The position numbers were made by a program, and so were the translations under genes. Below the pieces are notes generated by a model. It saw only the letters and a program-made list of their open reading frames with translations. It did no database searches and was not told the DNA's origin. From Panicum virgatum (lineage: Eukaryota; Streptophyta; Magnoliopsida; Poales; Poaceae): a stretch of DNA of 64,000 bases. Shown in pieces: positions 33,590-43,552 of the stretch (positions are counted from its first letter, which is position 1; the number at the start of each line of letters is the position of its first letter). Where the stretch lies: the NCBI RefSeq assembly GCF_016808335.1, contig NC_053136.1:1842531-1906530 (forward strand), in the 5' to 3' direction.

Positions 33590-36500
33590 TTACATATATA
33601 CGCGTATATTGTCATATTTGCTGTGATTGTCAATATTAGATATTCCATCGTAGTAGAATTCGCCTTTTGGATCGAGGACTTGCTCAACAATAAATCCGGA
33701 GAATTGTTCTTGAATCGCCATAATCTTTTCCTCCGGTATGAGTTTATCGCGCATCTCCCCGACCTATGGAAAAAGGGGATAATTAATTTCGACTAATTAA
33801 AATACGAGTTCAAATATTAACAAATTTTTTACTTACTTCCTCCTCCCAATCTGTCCAGTCCTTTGGAGGACCTACCAGACCATGGATGTTCTCGCATACA
33901 TAGTATGCGCACAATACAGTGCCTGGTTTCTGCCTCATACACTTTAAGAGAGAAGAAATTATCAGGTATTTACATGAATATATAATAAAACTAATGAATC
34001 GTGCAACGAATCATCCAAGCGCGTACCGGAAAATCTGTCTTGATCTTCAATTCCTTGTCAAATTTGCCTGGATGATTTTTAGCGAATTCTTTCCAAACCC
34101 TGTGCATGATTAGAACAATTATAGTCAAGTAACAAAGTGATTCAAATTATCAGTCACCGACGGAGTAGTGGTAGATTTACTTTTTCATCATGTTAAGAAG
34201 ATTTTCGTATTGTTCTGGAGGTCTCCTCAATGAGTCCATAACCACGAGTAGGCTCTTCTCGGGAATTATGACAATTAGGATCCAGTGTTAACTGCAAGAT
34301 TATACGGAGGCAGTTCTTGGTAGTTAAGGTTTAAACAATTCGATTACAGAATAGAAAGAGTTAGACGGAAGGAATCACTCACGCAAAGTTGTAAGGAAAC
34401 AATATCATTTGCTTGTTGTGATAAACGCTTATGTACTTGAACAACATTTGGAATATCTCATCGGTATTGTCGCGTAGAAGCCTCCAATTACAAGTAATTG
34501 GGTCGATGAAGCCGAGGTGAGAGTATCCCTTTCTTCTGCAAGTATGTATCTCCATTCTACATGATACCGAATAAATCAAGAGATCAGTATGTTGAGATCA
34601 TGCAAAACAATACGTAAGGAGAGTAAAATACTTACAGAACCCACAAGGCGACCATAGAGATGTCGAGGGCCTCCTGATGGAATAGTTGGTAAATTTCTTC
34701 CCAGTTTATCCATAGAATGGCCTCCCCCCGTAAGAAATCGTCATCTTTAATCTTTGCGCCCTGCATGAAGATGCAATCGGCCATCGCACGCATGTAGTGC
34801 TGGTGCAGCTTATACATTTGCGTTGGAAGCACAGACACTACTTCGGGGGGTACAAGAGTTTTGCCGATCTCAAACGTCCATTTGACGACCACATCGGCCT
34901 TTGGAATATCTTCTCCCCCTGCAATCTGAGCGGCCGTCAGGTTTGATTCTTTCAAAAATGTAACAAAGTCTTGTTCTTGCGTCGTCTGTCCCACTACGAG
35001 AGGCTCTATTGATTGTTTCTTTTGGGCTCCGAGCTGTGGAACGTCGGACGACGACGACTTTGATTGTCTCTTCTTTTTCTCAGTAGTTTTGATAATTGTG
35101 CGTTCGTAGTCTGAAGGGGGGTCTCTCGGAATGAATTTTCTCTTATTTGCTTCGCACATTCCCTTAAAAAATTTCAAATCTATCGGATTTATCACTTTCT
35201 CGGGCTCCGGCTTCGGCTTCGGCTTGAAGTGCTCTTTAACTCTTTCTTGAGTTATCCGATCGCATTCTTCAAGGCTCATGTCCCAGGGTTTAATAGGAGC
35301 CTCCTTGGTTTTCTTCTTCTTTTCCTTCTTCTTTGGAGGCTCCTTAGCCGGTGCAGCTACCTTCTTTGCCGGCGGCCGTTTCTGCTTCTTTGCCGGCGGC
35401 GGAGGGGGTGACCATGGAGGCGACGGTGACGCTTGAGTGTTCATCGGCGCATGAGATGATGGTGATGGAGAATGTGCCGGTGAACCTTGCCGAGACAGTG
35501 CTGCCCTTGGGGAGTTTTGCGGAGATGCCGGTCTTGGAGAGGCATGCTGAAATGCCGGTCTTGGTGTTTGATCATCCGACTTTAGGACAATGTAGCGCTT
35601 ATCCCATAGGATGTAGCCATGAATGGCTTCTGCTAGTGTCCTCTCCCCATCGCCTCCAGGAATATCAAGCTCGAGCGTCTCCCAACCCTGGCACACCTGC
35701 TCCACGCCAACTCTTGTGTATCTAGGCGGAATTTGCTGCCCGTGGTACACGTCGCCTGGTTCGGTTGGCATGGCGGTACCGTACGCAACAGTGAACATTA
35801 AGTTCTTAACGGCAGTCTGCAGGTCACAAGGTGTCCGGTGGGTGATCTCATCCACTGGAAATCGCTGCGGGGCCGACGCTTCAACTGCGGCCTGGATCCC
35901 CGTGGGCTCGGCGGCGGCGACGTCTGTGGAAGCGCAGCTGCTTTTCCGCTGAGACAGGTGATCGACTGCGACACTAGGCTCTGGAGGCAACGTTTGCGCT
36001 TGCTGTTGCTGGCTCATTGCTACAGCCACTTGGCGTTGAACCTCTTCCTCCAGTCTTTGATCGTGTGACATGAGCCGTTCCTCTAGCCTTCGCAAGTGCT
36101 CCCGCTCATCATTCTTTCTTCTTTGCCGGCTTCTATATGACTCAATGTAATCCCTGAACCCATACTTCCACGGAACCACGCCTTTGCCTCTTGTGCGGCC
36201 CGGATGCTCTGGATTCCCAAGGGCGTAAGTCAGCTCGTCCCTCTCTCTATCCGGCTTGAATGTTCCCTCGGCCGCTGCTTGTATGGCCTCCTGTAGTCTC
36301 TGGGCTGCTCGCTGGATGTTTGGCCCATAGACGCAGTCACCAGTCAATGGGTCCAAGCTTCCCCCGTGACCATAAAACCAGGTCCTTGACCTTTCAGGCC
36401 AGTTCATGGTCGCAGGTTGGATGCCTCTGTCAAGCAGATCCTGCTCCATCTTCTCCCATTTGGGTACTGCAAGCTTGTAGCCTCCTTGGCCTAGAGTGTG

Positions 36501-37289
36501 ATGGTACACTTTCTTCGAGGCGTTGTCTTTGGCCTTCTGCACCTTCTGAAGCCCAAGCTCTGAAGACTTGTATTCTACAAATGCATCCCAGTGACCCCTG
36601 AGCTTTTCGAGCTCGCCGGTAAATACGGGTGTGGTCCCGGTCTTGATATATTTCTTCGTCAAAATTTTCTTGAATGATCGCAGCTGTTCGGACATTTTAC
36701 TCAGGGTCCAGTGCTTGCATATCTCTTCGGATTCAGCTGGAACCGTGAAGTTTTTCTTAAGCTCCCGCCAGCACCATTCTTTTTCTCTTTCGGGTACCGC
36801 ATCCCGTTCCTCGCTTGGATTGGAAGCTTTCCAGAGCTTGAAGCTGATCGGGATGTGGTCCCTGACAATACATCCGGATTGTCTTATGAATTTTTTGGCG
36901 GCAGCTTCTGGAGCGATCGGTTCGCCATCTGGACCAACTTCCGTTATAATGAACCGCCCTTCCAGTTTTTTTGTTGGGCCTCGCTTCGTCTTTTTCTGCT
37001 GCGACGATGATCCAGACGGCTATAAAAAAACATTCATAGTATTCATATAGATTCAGATGAAAATATGATTGTCACTACAAATAATTATAGTTGTGATATG
37101 TACATTAGCACTTTGTTCAGCAGCAGCGTCATCCTGAATAGATGGTGCCTCAATTCCATCACCGGACATATTCAAATATATGTCGGTATTGCTGCCATCA
37201 TCAGCTTGTTCAGCGACATCTCCTTGACCTTCGCCAATCATATTCAACAAGAACTGTTCGTCTTCCGCGTCTGTGTGTCGCGGGTCCAT
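33590..37289 (-). CDS. CACTA 2 second gene: large Pro/Lys-rich protein with ULP1-like (C48) C-terminus
   Basis: Exon 1 is 37,289-37,109 (MDPRHTDAEDEQFLL, NMSGD). Exon 2 runs from 37,019 to about 34,637 as one open frame: RGPTKKLEGRFIITEV, a coiled-coil-like Arg/Glu/Gln region, GERTLAEAIHGYILW, a Ser/Pro tract, a Lys-rich stretch and SDYERTI. Later exons at about 34,562-34,379, 34,291-34,175, 34,098-34,029, 33,942-33,830 and 33,762-33,590 form a C48 domain with His in HWILIVI (about 34,288), Asp in VVMDSL (about 34,245) and Cys in GTVLCAYYVC (about 33,905). This second gene type is common in plant CACTA elements with ULP domains; its role in transposition is not established. No stop or frameshift was seen, though exon ends are manual. 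Confidence 0.75.
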
Positions 37290-38759
37290 CGTAACTAAAA
37301 TATGAATACAAATAAAACCCTTAAAAAATTATCTAAATAATCCACATATTTGCGAGCATTTGACTAAGTACCGATCGATGGACGAGGTCGAGTAATATTC
37401 TCTAAGTAATTCAAGAAATGAACTTGAAATATTCTATCGATAATTTCACTAAGTACCGATCGATGGATGAGGTCGAGAAATATTTCACTAAGTAATTCAA
37501 GAAATATACATGAAATATTTAAAAGAAATTTAAACTCACTTTACACATACATACATACATACATTCATACATTTAAAAATTTGTAAATATACCTTTATTT
37601 ACACAACAAATTATGATTTCACTCTTAACAACAAATTATGATTTCACTCTAAATAACATGAACTCTAAATTATGATTTCAAATTATGAGCATGTCCCAAA
37701 GTTACATGAGTGTAGCTTCCTAGCTACTGAAAATGAGCCATAATTGGTCGACGATGTCGATCTCAGTGCTGCAAACAGTACTCGACACACTCTGAGAACT
37801 AAAAATTAAAGAACATTGGGGAACTATATATACAGAGGCAGGAGCTTCCCAACGTAGCGAGAGGTTCTGGGGTTCAATGGAATGGAGAAGGTGTTGAGGG
37901 GACTCTCGTAGTAGGACGATCTTTTAGGAGATGAAACATCGGTGTCAAATGCAGTGGGATTCGGCCTTTCTCCAGTATGATTCTATCTATTTTCTAGACC
38001 TTCATTGATCCTTCATTGATTGTGTACAATGCTAAATTAACCATATAATTTGCTACTTTCTTTGAATTGTGCCGATTTCATCAGGTTCTTTTGTTGTGGT
38101 TGATTTTATGGACTTAGGTCTAAGTAGCACGAAACTAAAAGTTTTTTTATTAGTAAATGTTATAGAAAATTTATGGATCCATGTTACTTACTTGCCAAGA
38201 GTTTTCTTTCTAGTAAATCGAAGTCAGCAATTTACGTCAATTAAGTTGGACCCTGAATATTGTTATTATAGTAAATTCATAGATTCATGTCAATTACTTA
38301 TCAATAATTTTTCTCTCATGCAGATCATAATTTTTCTGTGTTGGAGGGGACGAGATCGAGCTCTACCTTTGGGTACGCGGTGTGGGCTTTATGATCTAAC
38401 GATTAGCTACAAAGAAGAGGCTGTTTCTCACTTATCACTGTGACAAAACATGTGCATCTACTATTCACTGGCAAATTTTGTATCAGAAGGCATTGATTGA
38501 ACATCCGTTTCTAAATAATGACAGTGATATATGCATATAAATCCAAACTAAAAGCCTCTGAAATTTAATGTGCCCTGATTGAACACACTTCTATCGCATT
38601 TCTAACAGAGACAAACTCAGAATTAATAGCAAGATCTATTTGCCAACAAGCAAAGAAAACAACTGAAATACTGTTGAAGCTTAAATACTGTCGACGGCGA
38701 GCAGGGGATGGTGGCAAGGGCGTTACGGCGGCGGCGGCGGCTCTGGGCGGCGGCACGCG
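37290..38759. other. Sequence of unknown origin between the two CACTA 2 genes
   Basis: 37,290-37,700 is AT-rich, with two copies of CACTAAGTACCGATCGATGG (about 37,364 and 37,446) and an ACATACAT run. 37,720-38,450 looks exon-like in patches on the plus strand (GT and AG signals around moderately GC-rich blocks at 37,855-37,975, 38,092-38,120 and 38,320-38,445) but no protein family was recognised. 38,690-38,757 is a GCC-rich block ending at the truncated transposase frame. It could be captured host DNA that replaced the transposase core. Confidence 0.4.
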
Positions 38760-39656
38760 TTACTTAGCATTATCTTTATTTCTAAACAGACGCTTCAAAC
38801 GTGGTATTATAGGCAAATACCACATGACCTTCGCAGGAACTCTCTTCCGGGGAGGCTCCCCCTCGACATCTCCAGGATCATCTTTTCTAATCTTGTAACG
38901 CAATGCACTGCATACGGGACATGCATCCAAATTCTCGTACTCGCCTCGGTAGAGGATGCAGTCGTTGGGGCATGCATGTATCTTTTGCACTTCCAGTCCC
39001 AAAGGACAAACAAGTTGTTTGGCTTCATACGTTGTGGCAGGCAATTCATTGTCCTTAGGAAGCATTTTTTTAACAAGTTTGAGTAATTCACCAAATCCCT
39101 TGTCGGATACACCATTTGTCGCCTTCCATTGCAGCAACTCCAAGGTGGTGCCAAGTTTCTTAAATCCATTTTGACAATCTGGGTACAACAACTTATGGTG
39201 GTCCTCTAACAACTTCTGGAACTTCAACCTCTCCGTTTCACTCTCACAGTCTGACTGCACATTGTGCAATGCTTGCCCCAGATCGTCGCTGGGATCATTT
39301 TCTGCTACATCTACTTCGGGCTCTTCCATGGGAATATCGTCATCGAATGCACCGATTCCAGCATTCCCGGGAAAGTGGTCGTCAAAATCTTCTTCTTCAT
39401 TGTCTTCCATGGTAACCCCCTGTTCTCCGTGCTTCGTCCAACAAACATACTTTTTCATGAAACCATTTGCGAAAATGTGGCTGTGTAGGATTCTTGAAGA
39501 TGAGTAATCCTTGTTATTGTTGCAATGAACACACGGGCAGCACATAAAACCATTCTGCTTGTTTGCCTCAGCCACAGACAAAAAATAATGCAGGCCATCA
39601 ATGAATTCTTTCGAACGTCGGTCAGCATTGTACATCCATTGCCGGTCCATCTGCAT
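38760..39656 (-). pseudogene. CACTA 2 transposase, truncated after the N-terminal domains (298 codons)
   Basis: The frame starts MQMDRQWMYNADRRSKEF (transposase-associated domain, with CPCVHC), continues through an acidic linker, LLYPDC, LGTTLELLQWKA, CPNDCILYRGEYENL and CPVCSALRYK, and stops just after VMWYLPIIPRLKRLF. In complete CACTA transposases the tnp2 catalytic region follows directly from this point; here it is replaced by unrelated sequence. It is less decayed than the copy in CACTA 1: no frameshift is present in the retained part. Confidence 0.85.
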
Positions 39657-39872
39657 TTTAAATAAATCGATTTGAATTCTTTACACGTATCGAATAAATA
39701 AAATATATCAAACCTAAATTAAACTAAATGTAACATAACATGAATAATTAAAAGATATGCAATATCTATCATACATCTTGATTAATTAAAAGGGGTACTT
39801 AATCCATTACAGAACTTAACAAAGGAGTACTATACATGAAATTTAAAAATTCGGTCAACAACACATAGGTTT

Positions 39873-40181
39873 TCAACCGTCCTTGCGTTGGAACGCAGAA
39901 TGTTCTAACGGATTTCTTGCTGGCGCAGAATAAGATGGCGGAGCTGAAACCTCCGAGTTTGGTGGTGACGAACCGTAACGCCGCAATAAATACTCAAGAT
40001 CAAACGGAGGTTCCTCGCCCCTTGCCATGCATTCTCTATATTCTTTTTCCAAATAACGGAGCGCTGCCCTATGAAAAGCACTAGGTTTTTTGGACCGACG
40101 ACCTACTCGAGTTGTGCCCTTCTCTCCAGAAGGACAACGATCACCCCCACCGGCGCCACTCCCTCCAGCTGCTGAAGCCAT
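39873..40181 (-). CDS. Small frame upstream of the CACTA 2 transposase (102 aa), unknown
   Basis: A 102-codon frame starting MASAAGGSGAGGGDR, Gly/Ser/Arg-rich at the start, then FHRAALRYLEKEYRECMARGEE, and Pro/Ser-rich at the end. It reads in the same direction as the transposase and lies 217 bp upstream of it. It could be a first exon of a CACTA transcript or captured DNA. No family is recognised. Confidence 0.4.
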   Translation of the reverse strand: MASAAGGSGAGGGDRCPSGEKGTTRVGRRSKKPSAFHRAALRYLEKEYRECMARGEEPPFDLEYLLRRYGSSPPNSEVSAPPSYSAPARNPLEHSAFQRKDG

Positions 40182-41319
40182 ATTTTACTGAAAAATACCT
40201 TTATTTTCCACAAAATTATAAATTCTTACCATTACAAAGCAAAAATTATTTACTATTACAATTACAATGATCAGATTAATAACTCTTGCAAATAACAATG
40301 AAATTATATAAAAAAAGACGAAATGTATCATTAATCCTCAAGAAATCTCTAATTAATTGAAAGAAATCTCTATAACTTCTAATTACTTTGACACCCTTCA
40401 GTTCCAGGAGTACACTCTTTTCAATATCCAGAAACCCTCTAGAAGAAAAATAAACCTTTATTTCTGAAAATGTATATGTCAGTAACCTCAACCCTGCGGT
40501 GATGACACTGCCTTTCGGGGGGACACGGTGCGGTACAAAGATGTCACCAATCGGCTAGTCGCAGCACCAACATTTACGATTAATAGGCACAGCACTTGGC
40601 ACAGGCAGCATGCTCGTTCATATGCTCTCAGTACAACAACGGCATGCTGACTGCGTCAAATGCTGTCTTCTTATCAATCGGAAGTGCTGGTGATGCGACC
40701 AACCGATTTGCGACGTCCTTATAGCGCATCGTGTATCCCTGAAAGGTAGTGCCATCACCGTTGGATGGAGATTAACGACGTATACTTGTTTCGAAATAAA
40801 GATTTTTTTAGCTTCTAGATGGTTTCAATGTGAGCCTGATTAAATACATCACTAGAGTGTCAAAATAATCCATTCATAATACAAAAAATTCTATAATATA
40901 CTCATTTCATTAATTCATTCACGAATAAAAAAATCAACTATCCACAATATGGTCATATATACAAGTACATCACATGAAGTATCTACACTCATTCTAAAAA
41001 TTTCTACTATCCATATACTCATCTAAATCTAAAAGAAAATTACACCTACATATGCAATCTAGCTAGCTAAATGTCCAAGAAATGAGCTAGCTACACATTT
41101 TCTCTATTTCTAAAGTATGAAATGAGCTATACAAGCCAAGGAAGAAGAGAAAAACAAGCCCCAAACCTTTAGAGCAGATGGATGGACGGGGAATCAAAGA
41201 TCTTCACAAATGTGGTGAAGAAATGAGCAAGAACTCCTCTATCCCGAGCCAAGAACAGCAAGAAAACAAGTGAGCTGAATGGCTCGGGCGGGGGGAGAGG
41301 GAAGGGGATAAGGGGCGCA
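40182..41319. other. Right subterminal arm of CACTA 2, non-coding
   Basis: AT-rich sequence with no gene recognised. It leads into the TTTTGTCCCGG subterminal repeats that begin at about 41,320. Confidence 0.6.
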
Positions 41320-41614
41320 AGGCCTTTTGTCCCGGTTGGAGGCACGAACCGGGACAAAAGGGGGGACTTTTGTCCCGGTTGGTGGTTCCAACCGGGACAA
41401 AAGGCTACGCGGGCCTTTTGTCCCGGTTGGAACCACCAACCGGGACAAAAGGCTCCCATTTTGTCCCGGTTGGTGTCTCCAACCGGGACAAAAGGCCCCC
41501 GTCCCCCCGCTGGCCCGGCTAGCCGTTGGACCCGGGACAAAAGCCACCTATTGTCCCGGGCCCAAAGGCTGCCGGGACAAATGGCCAGGAACAAAGGCCT
41601 GTTTTGTAGTAGTG

Positions 41615-42478
41615 ATGGCAAGGCACAGTTCTACCCCTGCCCATCTCTCCAAGAAACTGCTTGCGTACTCCCTCCATCATCCCAAAAAACAAATCACTCT
41701 AGCATTTAATAAAATTTTTCAAAAAAAAATCATCTTACCCTATTTAGAAAGCGCATATACATGTAAGAATCGATTAGTGCCAAATATTGGTAATAAATAG
41801 GGGCAAACATTATCATTTTACCTTGTTAATTTATCATAAAATTCCTAGTATGCTCTATTATTCTCTTGTTGAAAAGTAACCTGCTATGATTGTGTTTAAT
41901 GTCGTTCTACATACTACCTAGGTGAAACAATATAATGAATACAGTGTCATATATTACATGGTTGGAAATAAAGGACAAATGATCTGTTTATGAAGCCCAG
42001 CACTTTTTTGGAGATGGTAGTCTTAGAACTGTTTGCGAGCTATGAATGGAAGCATAATAAAAAAATTTAAATTTAATTTTGCTTTTTGACTCCTGATAAT
42101 CCAGTGATTGAAGCTGGAAAAATGTAATAATTGAAGTGTGTACCCTAAACCGTAGAGATCGAAAAAATTCCATTATCTAAGAATTTTTTTATTTTTGCTA
42201 TACGATAGATGCATGCTCCTGAATCCTCGTAGACGTGTCAGATATTATAGGAAACACATGTCACTGTTACGTGTGAAACAAGAAGTTAGTTGTGGCTTTC
42301 TTTTAATGAAAAACGTGCTGAAGTTGGTTGCGGCTTCAATAATGTATGCATCGATAACGAGTAGCAAGCAGTCTTAACACAGTTTGAATGAATCCATCCT
42401 CATGTCTGCAGCCAGCGCACAGATCCAAATTGACTTGACCAGGTGAAAGAAACCTTGTCCTGGGCTCTCCTGAATTTA
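41615..42478. other. Flank behind TPS D continuing after CACTA 2
   Basis: Matches 13,881-14,239 and then 15,137-15,673. The intervening 897 bp of the first copy are missing here; the join lies at an ATAAAG repeat with about 7 extra bases (near 41,973-41,982). No gene is present. Confidence 0.8.
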
Positions 42479-42835
42479 GGCCCGGTTCAGTTCCCATCTT
42501 GTAAATGCAAAAACACAAATTTTTGCGAAGGAATTTTACTAATTTGAAGTACTAAATGAAGTTTATTTATAAAAAATTTTGCATGGATGAGCTGTAAATC
42601 ACGAGACGAATCTAATGAACATACTAAATCCATGATTTACAACAATGATGCTACAGTAACCATCCGCTAATTATTACTTAATCATGGATTAATTAGCATC
42701 ATTAGATTCGTCTCGCGATTTACAACCTATCTGTGCAAAAAAATTTTGTAAATAGACTTCATTTAGTACTTCAAATTGGCAAAATTCCTTCAAATTTTTT
42801 TTTGCATTTACATGTAAAGGGAACTAAACTGGTCC
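42479..42835. mobile_element. Tourist/Harbinger-type MITE (357 bp) with TTA target duplication
   Basis: It starts GGCCCGGTTCAGTTCCC and ends GGGAACTAAACTGGTCC, imperfect 17-bp inverted repeats. It is flanked by TTA (42,476-42,478 and 42,836-42,838). The sister copy has a single TTA at 15,671-15,673. The inner arms AAATCACGAGACGAATCTAA / TTAGATTCGTCTCGCGATTT make it mostly palindromic. Confidence 0.93.
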
Positions 42836-43070
42836 TTATTCCCGGCCGGATGGATCTGTCAGGCTGCGATGCGACATGCATCGCCTGAACCAGAACGACC
42901 CAGCAGATCAAATCTGACAGGCTGCTCTGCATTGCATTGCTTGCTTTCATCACAACGCTGACGCTTGGAGATGAGGACATGCAGGACGGCAGGATAGTTT
43001 TCACATACGGGAGATCACATCTTTGCCTGCTGCTGTGACAATGACAACGTGGTCTGTGGCCAAAACAATG

Positions 43071-43302
43071 GGCCTGTTTAGTTTCCAAAAATTTTCCTAC
43101 AATATCTGTCACATCGAATTTTTTGACATATGTATGGAATATTAAATAGAGTTAAAAAAATAATTAATTACACAGTCTAACTGATTAGCACGAGATGAAT
43201 CTTTTAAACCTAATTAGTCCATAATCAGATATTATTTGTCAAATAACAACGAAATATGCTACAGTACTAAAACTCAAACTTTTTCGCGAACTAAACGCAA
43301 CC
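43071..43302. repeat. Tourist/Harbinger-like MITE, complete copy
   Basis: Starts GGCCTGTTTAGTTTCC and ends GAACTAAACGCAACC, with AATG on both sides. The truncated partner is at 15,909-16,044. It ends 250 bp upstream of the PPR start codon, so it may lie in that gene's promoter. Confidence 0.78.
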
Positions 43303-43552
43303 AATGTTTTAGAGCTTCCTTTTGAATGTACTACTAGACCTTGATTCCTTAAATGTTTGATGCAGCTGGTCCTATGTTTTTCATAGACGATTCAAAAAAA
43401 ATGTTTTTCATAGAAATATGTTTCGTTTTGTGCAACGCTCACGCTGTCGCAGTTTCTAAAATTTACTGACAAAAACAAGATTAGCTAAATTTTACTCAAA
43501 AACAAGTGCAAGAACGAGCACGTTTATTTGGACGTCATTTTCCCCCACCTCT

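Larger units (their letters stand above)
32885..41614 (-). mobile_element. CACTA transposon 2 (8,730 bp) with TSD ATG
   Basis: The left end is CACTACTACAAAAACG; the right end is the complement of CACTACTACAAAACAGGCC. The target duplication is ATG (32,882-32,884 and 41,615-41,617). The sister copy keeps the empty site at 13,881-13,883. Subterminal repeats with TTTTGTCCCGGTTGG and its complement fill about 32,907-33,125 and 41,320-41,580. Both internal genes read on the minus strand. The transposase gene is truncated, so this is a non-autonomous member of a family related in layout to CACTA 1 but with different subterminal repeats. Confidence 0.95.
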
